A stretch of 64,000 bases of DNA. It comes from Alphaproteobacteria bacterium. GTDB taxonomy: Bacteria > Pseudomonadota > Alphaproteobacteria > Micavibrionales > Micavibrionaceae. A program made the position numbers and the translations under genes. The stretch covers positions 806,001 through 870,000 of the forward strand of contig JAUHVY010000002.1 in assembly GCA_030424975.1 (NCBI GenBank), given 5' to 3'. This document shows, piece after piece, positions 9,364-20,318 of this stretch (within the stretch, counting starts at the first letter, position 1; each line of letters starts with the position of its first letter). The notes under the pieces are model-generated. The model did no database searches. It was not told the origin of the DNA and saw only the letters and a program-made list of their open reading frames with translations.

Positions 9364-11739
9364 GTGAGCGAAAACGAAAAAACACCAAAAGGTGCGGCAC
9401 AAGAATCTGCCGCGCCTAAGGCACGAAAGAGCCCTCCCGAGCAGGAGGGCATTTCCGTTGATGCACAATCGCAGCACGCGGCTGCGGATGGGGCTGATGA
9501 TGTGCGTAATAAATCTCCCGAAAGCTGGTCCTTGCAGGCCGATCGTATGGCAATACAAATGCCTTTGGTTGAATGTTTACGTTTGATGGCCGGGCATTAT
9601 GGCCGCCGCACCAGTACGGCTTCGTTGACATCCGGTTTGCCAATACCGCCCGATGGTATTACGCCATCATTATTCATACGTGCGGCCGAACGCGCAGATA
9701 TGCACGCGCAATTGGCGGAGCGCTCGCTCGGTTCTTTGTCCATTGCGCCAAATTTACCATGTGTACTTGCTCTTGATTCAAAGCAAGCCTGTATCCTGTG
9801 GGAGGTCAGATATCCCGACGGTCATATCCCCGATGCGAAGAAAAAAGGGGTAGAGCCGCACCCCGATACACAATTCGTTGTACAGTTTCCGGAAACGCCC
9901 GATGAACGCCATACGATGACGCTCACGCAATTATCTGCGTTATATACGGGCTATGCATTTTTCCTTCGTCCCGTTGCACGCAGTGACGACCGCGCGGGCC
10001 CTGCGGAAATTGAAACGGGCAGGGACTGGTTCTGGGCAACATTTTGGAAAAATAAAACCCTGTATTCCGAAGTCGTTGTGGCGGCGCTGATTATCAATAT
10101 GTTCGGCCTTGCGGGTTCGATCTTTATCATGAATGTATATGACCGCGTTGTGCCCAACGGTGAGGCCGCGTATCCGACGCTATACGCCATGGCATTCGGT
10201 ATATTGATTGTTTATACCTTTGATTTCTTTTTGCGTAATTTGCGCGCGCATTTCCTTGATCACGCGGGCAGACGTGCCGATGTGAAAATATCGTCGATGT
10301 TATTTGAACAAATTATGGGCATGACAATGACGGCTCGCCCGCCAAGCGCAGGTGTTCTGGCCAGTAATATGAAGGAATTTGAAACTCTGCGCGATTTCTT
10401 TACCTCTGCGACGATGGCGGCGTTGATTGATCTGCCGTTTGTTTTGATCTTTATCGGTGTTATTGCCCTTGTCGGCGGGCCAATAGCTTTTGTTCCGTTG
10501 GCTGCGATCCCGCTGATAGTCGGTATGGGGTTTTACCTTCAAAAACCGCTGCGTCAGGTCACAAGACAGTCAATGCATGAAAGTGCGCTGAAAAATGCGC
10601 TGTTGTTTGAAACAATTATCGGTCTTGAAACCATTAAGGTACAGGCCGCAGAAGGCCACACACAGCGCAATTGGGAAGAGTTAACGGATAAGGCATCCCG
10701 CACCTCCGTGAAAACACGTCAATTATCAACGTTTGCACAAAACTGGGCGATGTTTATACAGCAATTGGCAAGTGTCGGAATTGTTTTTGTCGGTGTCTTT
10801 TTGATTAATTCAGCAACGATTACAATGGGGGCGTTGATTGCCTGTGTTATTTTATCAGGTCGCGTGATGGGGCCATTGGCACAAATTGCCGGTTTGATGA
10901 CACGTCTAAATCAATCGCGTGAAGCCTTGGCGCAATTGGATGATTTGATGAAAAAACCGGTTGAGCGTCCGGCAGGTAAACATTTTGTATCGTTACACCA
11001 TGTACAGGGTAAGGTGGAGTTTCGCGACGTAACGTTTAGCTATCCTGGGCAGGAGATACCGTCCCTTAACGCCCTAAGCTTTACGATCAATCCGGGTGAT
11101 CGCGTCGGTATTATCGGGGCGGTTGGTTCCGGTAAAACAACGATTGAGCGTTTGTTGCTTAATCTGTATGATCCGACTTCGGGGTCGGTGCAAATTGACG
11201 GCACGGATGTGCGTCAGATTGATCCCGGTGATTTGCGCCGTACGATTGGTGCAGTTCAACAAAGCCCGCAATTATTTTATGGCTCGGTGCGTGATAACAT
11301 TACGATGGGGCATGAAATGGCGCCTGCGCGTTCGGTGATGAAGGCCGCAGAGATGGCGGGCGTTCTTGAATTCTTGAGAGATTCAACGGCAGGTTTAGAT
11401 ACACAAGTCGGGGAGCGCGGTGATGCGCTTTCAGGCGGTCAGCGCCAATCTGTCGCGATTGCACGCGCATTGTTATATGATCCGCCGATTTTGGTTCTCG
11501 ATGAGCCGACGGCGTCTATGGATCCTGCATCCGAAAACCGTTTGCGTAAGCGCCTTGAAAAATTATGTCAGGGCAAAACAACCATTTTGATCACGCATAA
11601 AGGGGCGATGTTATCACTGGTAGATAAGCTTATTTTGCTTGATCGCGGGCGCATTGTGGCATTCGGCCCGAAAGACGATGTCATTCGAAAACTACAGGCT
11701 CGTGAATACGGCACCGCCGCGGAGAGAACCGATGTCTGA
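9364..11739 (+). CDS. Type I secretion ABC permease/ATPase (LapB-like, degenerate C39-like N-terminus)
   Basis: Walker A GAVGSGKTT, signature LSGGQRQSVAIARALL, Walker B ILVLDEPT; TM segments; GTG start. Confidence 0.93.
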   Translation: MSENEKTPKGAAQESAAPKARKSPPEQEGISVDAQSQHAAADGADDVRNKSPESWSLQADRMAIQMPLVECLRLMAGHYGRRTSTASLTSGLPIPPDGITPSLFIRAAERADMHAQLAERSLGSLSIAPNLPCVLALDSKQACILWEVRYPDGHIPDAKKKGVEPHPDTQFVVQFPETPDERHTMTLTQLSALYTGYAFFLRPVARSDDRAGPAEIETGRDWFWATFWKNKTLYSEVVVAALIINMFGLAGSIFIMNVYDRVVPNGEAAYPTLYAMAFGILIVYTFDFFLRNLRAHFLDHAGRRADVKISSMLFEQIMGMTMTARPPSAGVLASNMKEFETLRDFFTSATMAALIDLPFVLIFIGVIALVGGPIAFVPLAAIPLIVGMGFYLQKPLRQVTRQSMHESALKNALLFETIIGLETIKVQAAEGHTQRNWEELTDKASRTSVKTRQLSTFAQNWAMFIQQLASVGIVFVGVFLINSATITMGALIACVILSGRVMGPLAQIAGLMTRLNQSREALAQLDDLMKKPVERPAGKHFVSLHHVQGKVEFRDVTFSYPGQEIPSLNALSFTINPGDRVGIIGAVGSGKTTIERLLLNLYDPTSGSVQIDGTDVRQIDPGDLRRTIGAVQQSPQLFYGSVRDNITMGHEMAPARSVMKAAEMAGVLEFLRDSTAGLDTQVGERGDALSGGQRQSVAIARALLYDPPILVLDEPTASMDPASENRLRKRLEKLCQGKTTILITHKGAMLSLVDKLILLDRGRIVAFGPKDDVIRKLQAREYGTAAERTDV

Positions 11740-13159
11740 TGGATTAAAATTGAACATTGCAAATACCGTTAAGCAAAAAGCCGAAGATCAGAGCATCAAT
11801 GATCACGGTGACTGGACAGCCATCCGCAGTGGTTGGCGTAAGGAAAAAGAGGGTATTGCGCGTGCGCGAGCTATGGCCTTTTTTGATGTTGATGATGAAT
11901 TACCGTTATCCAAACATTTATTGTTGGTTACGATTGCTGCCTTTTTCACGATTTTTGTGATATGGGCGAATTTGGCTGTGTTGGATGAGGTCACTCGCGG
12001 AGATGGAAAGATCATTCCTTCGACAGAAGTACAAGCTTTGCAAAGCCTTGATCCGGGTATTGTCGATGAGTTTTTGGTGCGTGAGGGTGATAGTGTTGCG
12101 CGCGGACAAATCCTGATGCGTCTGCGTGATATTGAGGCATCATCTGATCTTGGCGCAAATCGTGCGCGCTATCTGGGTATTTTAGCGGCCATCACGCGTT
12201 TGCAGGCCGAAGCCAACGGGCAAGAGGAAATTGAGTTTCCTGAAGAGGTTCAAAAAGACGCAGCAAACAGTGTTGTCGAAGAATTAAAAGCCTTTCAGGC
12301 CAATAAAAAGAAGCTTGCGGCGCAGGCAGATGTTTTAAAAAGTCAGATCAGACAGCGTGAGCAAGAGATTGATGAGATTAATACGCGCATCAAAGATTTG
12401 CAGAGCGTGATCTATCTGCAGCAAAAAGAATTGAACATGATTAAGCCTTTGGTGGAGCGCGGCTCTGCGCCAAAGCTTGAGCTTTTGCAGCTACAGCGTG
12501 CGATCCGCGAAAAAGGGACGGAGCTGAATAGTTTGAAATCCAGCTTGCCACGATCAGAATCCGCGATCGAGGAAGCAGAAGCTCGCCTTGATGATGTCTT
12601 GCAAACGTTCAAATCAGAAGCGCAGGCGGAGCTTGCTATGAAGCAGGCGGAGTTGAGTGAGATAGAGCAGCGTTTGAGCGGTTTGCGTGAGCGTAAGGGC
12701 CGCACGGAAATTAAATCACCTGTCGATGGTACAATCCAAGAGCTTACCGTGAACACGGTCGGTGGGGTTGTGCGCGCAGGCGAAGACTTGATTAAAATCG
12801 TGCCCAAAGATGACCAGCTTATCGTTGAGGCGCGCATCAGACCGTCAGATCGTGCGTTTATCTATCCGGGGCAGGCTGCCGTCATTAAAGTTACGGCATA
12901 TGATTACTCCATTTATGGCGGTCTGGATGGTGAGTTGCTTGATATCTCCGCCGATACTGTGGAAGACGAGCAAGGTAATCCCTTTTATCGTGTGCGTTTG
13001 CGTACTTTTGAAACGCAACTAAAGCGTAAAGGTGAGGTTTTACCTATCATTCCGGGAATGGTCGCAAGCGTAGATATTTTAACAGGTGAGAAAACCGTTA
13101 TGGAATATCTGTTGAAACCGTTTATCAAGACATTAGATAATGCAATGAATGAGCGCTGA
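11732..13159 (+). CDS. HlyD-family periplasmic adaptor (LapC-like)
   Basis: ATG at 11732 overlaps the stop of the ABC gene (11737-11739); MSDGLKLNIANTVKQ..; single TM, long coiled coil, IKSPVDGTIQELTVNTVGGVV. Confidence 0.9.
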   Translation: MSDGLKLNIANTVKQKAEDQSINDHGDWTAIRSGWRKEKEGIARARAMAFFDVDDELPLSKHLLLVTIAAFFTIFVIWANLAVLDEVTRGDGKIIPSTEVQALQSLDPGIVDEFLVREGDSVARGQILMRLRDIEASSDLGANRARYLGILAAITRLQAEANGQEEIEFPEEVQKDAANSVVEELKAFQANKKKLAAQADVLKSQIRQREQEIDEINTRIKDLQSVIYLQQKELNMIKPLVERGSAPKLELLQLQRAIREKGTELNSLKSSLPRSESAIEEAEARLDDVLQTFKSEAQAELAMKQAELSEIEQRLSGLRERKGRTEIKSPVDGTIQELTVNTVGGVVRAGEDLIKIVPKDDQLIVEARIRPSDRAFIYPGQAAVIKVTAYDYSIYGGLDGELLDISADTVEDEQGNPFYRVRLRTFETQLKRKGEVLPIIPGMVASVDILTGEKTVMEYLLKPFIKTLDNAMNER

Positions 13160-13163
13160 CTTC

Positions 13164-13547
13164 TTATTGTAAGATCCATTCCATAGCACGATCATATTGA
13201 CCTTCTGCAAAAAACTTCAATTCCCCGCCGATTGTGTTGCTGCTCATGGCGCGACGAAACACTTCTTCTTCGGGTGGGTTAATAAGTCCGAGTTTCGTAA
13301 TGAACGTGCCGATTTTTGCCAAGGTAATCATGTCTTCTTTGGCGGCTGCAGCGTCTCGGCCCTTATATCTGTCAAATTGCACGAGTATGCGAAGTTCACC
13401 ATGTTTTTGGATGACGCTCTGTAGTATGGGGCGTAATATTTGTCGGTATCCTTCTCCTGAAATCATTTTATCAATACGCACGCACACAACGCGGCCTGTA
13501 CTATCAAGTTCAACTTTATTGAAATTATCTAAATCAACTATTTCCAT
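13164..13547 (-). CDS. SpoIIAA-like/STAS-like small protein
   Basis: 127 aa, no signal; pattern ILVQFDRYKGRDAAAAKEDMITLAKIG..FFAEGQYDRAMEWI resembles the SpoIIAA-like family. Confidence 0.5.
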   Translation of the reverse strand: MEIVDLDNFNKVELDSTGRVVCVRIDKMISGEGYRQILRPILQSVIQKHGELRILVQFDRYKGRDAAAAKEDMITLAKIGTFITKLGLINPPEEEVFRRAMSSNTIGGELKFFAEGQYDRAMEWILQ

Positions 13548-13746
13548 ATAAATCAGCCCGTTAATTGAAATTTTATTATAAAATATTGTTTAATAATTAT
13601 GCGATTTTAACATATTTTTCGCATAAAAAATACTACGCTTAAGTTTATATGCGTTTTAAGGCTAAATCCTGCTTGCAAAACGCGTAATAATGGGCTTTGT
13701 ACTATAGACAAGAAAACTTTTACAAAATTTGGAGCGATTTAAAAAC

Positions 13747-15717
13747 ATGTCACAAAACGCCATTAAAATCACAATGCCTGATCAGTCCGTTCGTACTTAT
13801 GACGCGGGCATAACGGGCACGGAGATTGCGAATGACATATCTAAATCGCTAGCGAAGGCATCTATTGCTATCAAGCTCGACGGAGAGCTATGTGATTTGT
13901 CATTGCCGATTGAAAAGGATGCTGCGATCGAAATCGTAAAGCGCGTTGATGAAGATGCACTTGAGATGATCCGTCATGATGCCGCCCATGTAATGGCAGA
14001 GGCCGTACAAAACCTGTTCCCGGGAACACAGGTTACAATCGGCCCGTCGATTGAAAACGGTTTCTATTATGACTTTGCGCGTAACCAACCTTTTTCGACA
14101 GATGATTTAGAAGCGATTGAAAAAGAAATGCGCAAAATCGTTGAAAAGGGCGCCGCGTTTGAGCGCGAAGTTTGGGACCGTGATGAGGCAATCGCCTATT
14201 TCAAAGAGAAGGGCGAGAATTATAAGGCTGAATTGATCGAAGATTTACCGGAAACGGAGCAGATTAAAATCTACCGTCAGGGGGAATGGCTTGATTTATG
14301 TCGCGGCCCGCACATGCCGACAACAAAACATGTCGGTACAGCCTTTAAATTATTGAAGGTTGCCGGAGCGTATTGGCGCGGTAATTCTGATAATGCGATG
14401 TTAACCCGTATTTACGGTACGGCATGGCGCGATGATAAAGAATTAAAAGCGTATCTGCACCAATTGGAAGAAGCTGAAAAACGCGACCACCGTAAGCTTG
14501 GTAATGAAATGGATTTATATCATTTTCAGGCCGAAGCACAGGGCTCTGTTTTCTGGCACCCGAAAGGCTTTACCATTTATAACCAGCTTGAGGGGTATAT
14601 CCGTCGTCGTTTGAATGATGCGGGATATCAGGAAATTAAGACGCCGCAGTTGATTGATAACAAGCTTTGGGAAAAATCAGGGCACTGGGGTAAATATCGT
14701 GAAAATATGTTCGTTGTGCCTGACGAAGTGCCAAATACCGAAGAAGAAGGCCCGATCGTTAGTGATAAGGCGTTTGAAAAGCTGATGGCATTGAAGCCGA
14801 TGAACTGCCCCGCGCATGTTCAGGTGTTTAATCAAGGTATTCGTTCATATCGTGATTTACCGCTGCGATTGGCAGAGTTCGGGTGTTGTCACAGAAACGA
14901 AGCGCATGGCGCATTGCATGGTTTGATGCGCGTACGTCAGTTTACGCAAGATGATGCACATATTTTCTGCCGCGAAGATCAGATTACCGACGAAGCCGTT
15001 GCCTTTTGTGATTTGTTGAAAAAGGTGTATAGCGACCTTGGATTTGATGATGTTGCGGTTGCGCTGTCCTTGCGTCCGGATATGCGTGTAGGCTCTGATG
15101 AGCTTTGGGATAAGGCGGAAGACGGTTTGCGTCAGGCTTTGATTAAAACCGGACTTGAATTCCGTGAAGATCCGGGCGAAGGCGCGTTTTACGGCCCGAA
15201 AATTGATTACCAAATTCGTGATGCGATCGGCCGTACATGGCAATGTGGAACGCTGCAGCTTGACTTTAACCTGCCTGAGCGCCTGGATGCGTCTTATATC
15301 GGTGAGGACGGGAACAAGCATCGCCCGGTAATGTTGCACCGTGCGATCCTTGGTTCATTAGAGCGTTTTATCGGCGTGATGATCGAAAGTTACGCAGGTA
15401 AGTTGCCATTATGGCTTGCGCCTGTTCAATGCGTGATAGCAACGATTACCGGCAAGGCCGATGATTATGCCCGCGAAGTGCATGAGCAACTCAGAGCAGC
15501 AGGTATTCGTGCCGAACTTGATATTCGAAATGAGAAAATCAATTACAAGGTGCGCGAGCATTCCGTGAAGAAGGTTCCCGTTCTGTTTGTTCTTGGGGCG
15601 CGTGAAGCAGAAGAAAAAACAGTGGCGATTCGCCGTCTTGGTTCTAAAGACCAGAGCGTAGAGCCGATTCAGCAAGCGATTGAGAATTTAATCGCCGAAG
15701 CAAAAGCGCCATTTTAA
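13747..15717 (+). CDS. thrS: Threonyl-tRNA synthetase
   Basis: TGS domain, [54 protein letters not shown] at 13747 preferred over the upstream TTG at 13729. Confidence 0.97.
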   Translation: MSQNAIKITMPDQSVRTYDAGITGTEIANDISKSLAKASIAIKLDGELCDLSLPIEKDAAIEIVKRVDEDALEMIRHDAAHVMAEAVQNLFPGTQVTIGPSIENGFYYDFARNQPFSTDDLEAIEKEMRKIVEKGAAFEREVWDRDEAIAYFKEKGENYKAELIEDLPETEQIKIYRQGEWLDLCRGPHMPTTKHVGTAFKLLKVAGAYWRGNSDNAMLTRIYGTAWRDDKELKAYLHQLEEAEKRDHRKLGNEMDLYHFQAEAQGSVFWHPKGFTIYNQLEGYIRRRLNDAGYQEIKTPQLIDNKLWEKSGHWGKYRENMFVVPDEVPNTEEEGPIVSDKAFEKLMALKPMNCPAHVQVFNQGIRSYRDLPLRLAEFGCCHRNEAHGALHGLMRVRQFTQDDAHIFCREDQITDEAVAFCDLLKKVYSDLGFDDVAVALSLRPDMRVGSDELWDKAEDGLRQALIKTGLEFREDPGEGAFYGPKIDYQIRDAIGRTWQCGTLQLDFNLPERLDASYIGEDGNKHRPVMLHRAILGSLERFIGVMIESYAGKLPLWLAPVQCVIATITGKADDYAREVHEQLRAAGIRAELDIRNEKINYKVREHSVKKVPVLFVLGAREAEEKTVAIRRLGSKDQSVEPIQQAIENLIAEAKAPF

Positions 15718-15724
15718 TGCGATG

Positions 15725-15772
15725 ATAGGCGTGGAACTTTAATTGCTTGCACGCAATTAGAATCACGCCTAT
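15725..15772 (+). terminator. Long nested hairpin between thrS and infC (terminator or leader structure)
   Basis: Outer arms ATAGGCGTG/CACGCCTAT, inner arms TAATTGC/GCAATTA, followed by ATTAATTATTTTC. Confidence 0.55.
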
Positions 15773-15839
15773 TAATTATTTTCTAAACTTTATTGATGTA
15801 ATGTGTTCGAAGTGACAACAAGAAAAAGGAGAGTTCACC

Positions 15840-16382
15840 ATTTCTAGACCCAATAGACCGATGCGCCCAAACAAAGATGACGGGCCACGTATAAATACCG
15901 ATATTACCGTTTCCGAAGTTCGATTGGTGAACGAGGACGGGGACATGATGGGTGTTGTGGCAATCGATAAGGCGCTTGAAATGGCTGAAGAGGCTGGACT
16001 TGATCTTGTTGAGGTTTCCCCGAATGCGGAGCCGCCTGTTTGTAAAATCCTTGATTACGGTAAGTACAAATACGAACAACAGAAAAAAGCTAACGAAGCG
16101 CGTAAGAAGCAAAAGACCGTCGATGTGAAAGAGGTCAAAATGAGCCCGCGTATCGAGAAGAACGATTACGATGTGAAAATGCGTAATGCACGTCGTTTCC
16201 TTGAAGATGGTAACAAAGTTAAGGTTTCCATGCGTTTTCGCGGACGTGAAATGGCGCACCAAGATATCGGCCGTGAGATCTTTGAAAGAATTCAGGAAGA
16301 GCTTGGCGAATTAGCCAGCGTTGAGTTAGCCCCGAAGTTTGAAGGTCGTCAGATGATGATGATTTTGGCGCCGCGCGCTTAA
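15840..16382 (+). CDS. infC: Translation initiation factor IF-3, probable AUU start
   Basis: IF-3 sequence; ATT at 15840 is in frame with ATG 15861, with AAGGAG 7-8 nt upstream; adds (M)SRPNRP. Confidence 0.9.
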   Translation: MSRPNRPMRPNKDDGPRINTDITVSEVRLVNEDGDMMGVVAIDKALEMAEEAGLDLVEVSPNAEPPVCKILDYGKYKYEQQKKANEARKKQKTVDVKEVKMSPRIEKNDYDVKMRNARRFLEDGNKVKVSMRFRGREMAHQDIGREIFERIQEELGELASVELAPKFEGRQMMMILAPRA

Positions 16383-16409
16383 TCTGAATTTATGATAGAT
16401 TTGAAAAAG

Positions 16410-16436
16410 AGGCGTTGTGTTATCGACGCCTTTTGT
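16410..16436 (+). terminator. Intrinsic terminator after infC
   Basis: AGGCGT..ACGCCT then TTTG TTTTG. Confidence 0.6.
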
Positions 16437-16532
16437 TTTGCCAGAAACTATATATCCTTGCTTTTTCATTCTTCTTACCGTAACTATTTTACATCCGAAA
16501 ATTTTAGCCTCAGATAAGGAATTTGCACCAAG

Positions 16533-17267
16533 ATGCTTGTCGATGTTTTTGTAATACTTGTGTTGTTGGTCTCCGTTGCCATTTCCATTTTGCGCGGGTT
16601 CATTCGCGAAGTTTTGACGATCCTTGGCCTTGTCGGTGGCGCGCTAGCAGCTTATATCGGTGGGCCGTTACTGGTGCCTGTCATCAGCGGATGGCTTGGC
16701 GTCGAAGAGGGGGCAGAAGAGGCGCAGAAGCTTTTGGGCATTTTGCCTTATGAAACATTAGCGGTTATTTTGTCTTATGCGGCTGTGTTTATTATATTTG
16801 TTATTCTTTTATCTATTCTGAGCCACTATATCGCAGAATTTGTAAAGAATATGGGGCTTGGTGCTGTAGACCGCAGCCTCGGTGCGGTTTTCGGTTTGGC
16901 GCGTGGTGCGCTTGTCCTTGGCTTGTTATATCTCCCTGTAATGTATTTCGTTGATGACAAGCAAATGGAGGAAGATTTACCGTTTTTATACGAGAGTAAA
17001 TCGCGTGTTTATCTGGCTGCTACATCCGAATGGATTGACGGGTTCCTGCCTAAAGGGTCAGAAGAAAAGGCCGAAGATGTAAAAGACAGCATTAGCGAAG
17101 CACAAAAGAAGCTTGAGGAAATGAACTTGCTTGGCGATAAAGCCAAAAAAATGGGCGAGGAATTGAACGAGAAGGCTGATGGCTATTCCAAAGAGTCTCG
17201 TGAGGGGATGGACAAATTGATTGAGAAAACTTTTGAAAAAGAGAAAGAGCCTGAATATAACGAATAG
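16533..17267 (+). CDS. cvpA: CvpA family membrane protein
   Basis: N-terminal 4-TM region with IREVLTILGLVGGALAAYIGGPL and GAVDRSLGAVFGLARGALVLGLLYL, typical of CvpA; charged C-terminal tail. Confidence 0.85.
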   Translation: MLVDVFVILVLLVSVAISILRGFIREVLTILGLVGGALAAYIGGPLLVPVISGWLGVEEGAEEAQKLLGILPYETLAVILSYAAVFIIFVILLSILSHYIAEFVKNMGLGAVDRSLGAVFGLARGALVLGLLYLPVMYFVDDKQMEEDLPFLYESKSRVYLAATSEWIDGFLPKGSEEKAEDVKDSISEAQKKLEEMNLLGDKAKKMGEELNEKADGYSKESREGMDKLIEKTFEKEKEPEYNE

Positions 17268-17293
17268 TAATATCAGATGCTTTAAAAGAAAAA

Positions 17294-17320
17294 GCCCCGC
17301 ATGTTTGACGGGGTTTTTTA
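17294..17320 (+). terminator. Intrinsic terminator after cvpA
   Basis: GCCCCG..CGGGG followed by TTTTTT. Confidence 0.7.
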
Positions 17321-17543
17321 TTGTCTGATTTTTATTGTAGCATCGCTAATTTTTGTAAGTATTTCGATTTTGCTTAGTAAGCTTATTTTGCTTCCGTTCA
17401 AAAGCAAAGATAAAGAAATATTGTTAACTCTAACCTTTATATTGGCGCTAAGCTTTTTTGTAATGAGAGAAATTATTGAAGCATCGATATAAGACTATTC
17501 ATAAAGAGTGCATATTATGATGCGGTATTCTTATCCACCGTAT

Positions 17544-19061
17544 CTATGCGTTGCCGTATAAATCAACGCAACGTGAATTGTCTTTCGGGTTTTGTACCTT
17601 TGACTGGTCGCTGCGGGCTTCTTCGAGGCGTTTGAAATACAAATCATCGACATCACCCGTGACGTATTTTCCGTCAAAGACCGAGCAATCAAATTTGCGT
17701 TTGCCTTCTTCGCTGCTTGGTGTTGATGCGCGTATCAAATCCTCTAAATCCTGATAGACAAGCCAATCAGCCTCGATCGCTTCTTGCACTTGTTCATCGG
17801 TTTTTCCGTGGGCAATTAATTCCGATTTCACGGCCATATCAATGCCGTAAACATTCGGATAACGAATAGGCGGAGCCGCAGAAGCGAAATACACTTTTTT
17901 CGCACCGGCTTCGCGTGCCATGTTGATGATCTTGCGGCTGGTTGTGCCGCGCACGATGGAATCATCAACCAATAAAACCACCTTGTCTTTAAATTCCAAC
18001 GAAATCGGGTTCAGCTTTTGCTTCACTGATTTTTCGCGCTCTGCTTGTCCGGGCATAATAAAGGTACGACCGATATATCTGTTTTTTACGAACCCTTCGC
18101 GGAATTTGACATTCAGGTGATACGCAAGTTCCATCGCGCTGGGGCGGCTGGATTCCGGAATAGGGATGACAACATCGATATTATGATCGGGGAATGTGCG
18201 TTTAATTTTATCGGCGAGATATTCACCCATACGAATACGCGCCTTGTAAACAGAGCTACCGTCAATAATGGAATCTGGACGGGCAAAATAAACATATTCA
18301 AAAATACACGGAGAAGCTTCGCGGCTGTTGTCGCAAATATGACTGTGCAGTGTGCCGTTTTTATCGACATATAATGCTTCGCCCGGCTCAACATCGCGCA
18401 CAACCTTGAAACCTAATGCATCCAATGCAACGCTCTCGGAGGCAACCATATATTCTGTCTTGCTGTCTTTATTCACACGTTCGCCATAAACGAGCGGGCG
18501 GATACCGTGCGGGTCACGGAAAGCAAACATGCCGTAGCCCGAAATCATACCAACCACCGCATAGCCACCTTTGCATCGTTGATACAGTTTGGTCAGGGCA
18601 GTGAACACATCGGCCGGCTCTAGCTGTAGCTTGCCAAGGGATTGCAGTTCATGCGCGACAATGTTCAGCAAAACTTCGGAATCAGAATTTGTATTTACAT
18701 GGCGCAAATCGGTGCGGAATAATTCCTCTGTCAGGGTATCCTGATTTGTAAGGTTTCCGTTATGTGCCAGAACAATCCCGTAAGGGGAGTTCACGTATAG
18801 TGGTTGCGATTCCGCAGAGCTCGCCGTTCCGGCCGTCGGATAGCGCGTATGGCCAATGCCCATATCGCCGCGCAAATACGTCATGTGTTCCAATGTGAAA
18901 ATATCACGAACCATGCCGTTGCTTTTGCGTAAATAAAACTTGCCGTTATCTTGTGTAACGATCCCTGCCGCGTCTTGTCCGCGATGTTGTAAGATAGTCA
19001 GAGAGTCGTAAAGATCTTGGTTAACAGGTGAATAAGCGTAAATGCCAACGATTCCGCACAT
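17544..19061 (-). CDS. purF: Amidophosphoribosyltransferase
   Basis: Starts [38 protein letters not shown] motif [15 protein letters not shown]. Start chosen so Cys2 is the N-terminal nucleophile. Confidence 0.96.
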   Translation of the reverse strand: MCGIVGIYAYSPVNQDLYDSLTILQHRGQDAAGIVTQDNGKFYLRKSNGMVRDIFTLEHMTYLRGDMGIGHTRYPTAGTASSAESQPLYVNSPYGIVLAHNGNLTNQDTLTEELFRTDLRHVNTNSDSEVLLNIVAHELQSLGKLQLEPADVFTALTKLYQRCKGGYAVVGMISGYGMFAFRDPHGIRPLVYGERVNKDSKTEYMVASESVALDALGFKVVRDVEPGEALYVDKNGTLHSHICDNSREASPCIFEYVYFARPDSIIDGSSVYKARIRMGEYLADKIKRTFPDHNIDVVIPIPESSRPSAMELAYHLNVKFREGFVKNRYIGRTFIMPGQAEREKSVKQKLNPISLEFKDKVVLLVDDSIVRGTTSRKIINMAREAGAKKVYFASAAPPIRYPNVYGIDMAVKSELIAHGKTDEQVQEAIEADWLVYQDLEDLIRASTPSSEEGKRKFDCSVFDGKYVTGDVDDLYFKRLEEARSDQSKVQNPKDNSRCVDLYGNA

Positions 19062-19170
19062 AGTATCTCTTTCCGCCTTTTGTAGAGCAACCAAGTTTAT
19101 GAGTGAGATAAAATATGCATTTATGTACTATATTTCAAGTAAATAATGTTTTTATGGCTAATGTTAGCAC

Positions 19171-19200
19171 ATAAAAAAGGCGCCGTGTTTGGCGCCTTTG
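19171..19200 (-). terminator. Intrinsic terminator of the mscS-like gene
   Basis: AAAGGCGCC gtgttt GGCGCCTTT; minus-strand T tract. Confidence 0.7.
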
Positions 19201-19224
19201 GTATTTTGTATGAAGCAGCCGTCT

Positions 19225-20100
19225 TTATGCCGCCTCTTTTTTGTCGTCTTTTGATTTCGATGCGGTCTTTTTGGCAGCCGGCTTTTTCGCAGCTTTCTTA
19301 TCGCCCTCATCATTTGAAGACACCATTTCAAGCGTGCGAGTCGGGAATGGAATTGTCAGCCCGTCTTTATCCAATGCTTCTTTTACGGCTTTGGAAGTAT
19401 CGACTTTTAACTTGAAGAAGTCAGCCGTATTTGACCAGATGCGCAATGTGATATTCACTGAGCTATCACCAAGGCTTGTCACCATGATCATCGGTTCTTT
19501 GCCTTCAGTTTGTAAAATACGCTCTTCTTTTGCAATGGCTTTCTCTATGGTTTTGAAAGCCTTATTAATGTCATCGCCGTAGCTGATGCCGAAGACTAAG
19601 TCTTGGCGGCGTGTTGGATTTCGAGAGAAGTTCTGGATATCTGCATTCCACAATTTGCTGTTCGGAACAAAAATATAAATATTATCCGGCGTTGAGAGTT
19701 CGCTCGCAAACAGATTAAGAGATTTAACGGTTCCTTGTACGCCGCCACAGGAGATGAAGTCACCAACATTGAACGGACGCAAAATCAGAAGCATCACGCC
19801 GGCAGCAACATTGCTAAGTGTTCCTTGTAGGGCTAAACCGATAGCAAGACCAGCGGCACCGAGTACGGCAATTAAGCTGGCTGTTTGTACGCCGAATTGT
19901 TGCAAGACCATAACAGCAGCCAACGCAAAAATTGCATATTTCGCCGCGCCGCCCAAGAATGTTTTGAGTGTGCTGTCCAATCTGCTGATGCGATGAATGG
20001 CTTTGTTTGCCATTTTGCCAAGTGTCCATCCTGCAAAAAGGATAGCAAGCGCAATAATGATATTCATGCCGACGGTAACAAAATAGTCCATTTGATCCAT
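19225..20100 (-). CDS. MscS-family small-conductance mechanosensitive channel
   Basis: LIAVLGAAGLAIGLALQGTLSNVAAGVMLLILRPFNVGDFI; ATG at 20100 (MDQMDYF) preceded by GGGAGA. Confidence 0.92.
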   Translation of the reverse strand: MDQMDYFVTVGMNIIIALAILFAGWTLGKMANKAIHRISRLDSTLKTFLGGAAKYAIFALAAVMVLQQFGVQTASLIAVLGAAGLAIGLALQGTLSNVAAGVMLLILRPFNVGDFISCGGVQGTVKSLNLFASELSTPDNIYIFVPNSKLWNADIQNFSRNPTRRQDLVFGISYGDDINKAFKTIEKAIAKEERILQTEGKEPMIMVTSLGDSSVNITLRIWSNTADFFKLKVDTSKAVKEALDKDGLTIPFPTRTLEMVSSNDEGDKKAAKKPAAKKTASKSKDDKKEAA

Positions 20101-20318
20101 GTTTAATCTCCCTGTATTTTTATAAATCCGTGTCCTTGTTCTACAGAAACTATGGTCTGCGTGCAAGGCGGCGTCATGATGCAAACAAATAAAAATCAAA
20201 TTAATTTCATATATGTGACATATTTTTACCGCTTTTGAAGGGCACAATCATAAATAATAAATAAGCCTTGGATTGGTGTGGGTTGCTTTGAGCGAAAATC
20301 GAGTACAGGAGCAAACGC

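Noticed and set aside
9573-9853. Short plus-strand ORFs within the T1SS ABC gene
   Set aside because: Out of frame with a confident CDS; Cys/Arg-rich shadow ORFs.
17301-17492. 63-aa plus ORF after cvpA
   Set aside because: Starts inside the terminator hairpin; hydrophobic AT-rich translation, no RBS. Possibly real but unsupported.
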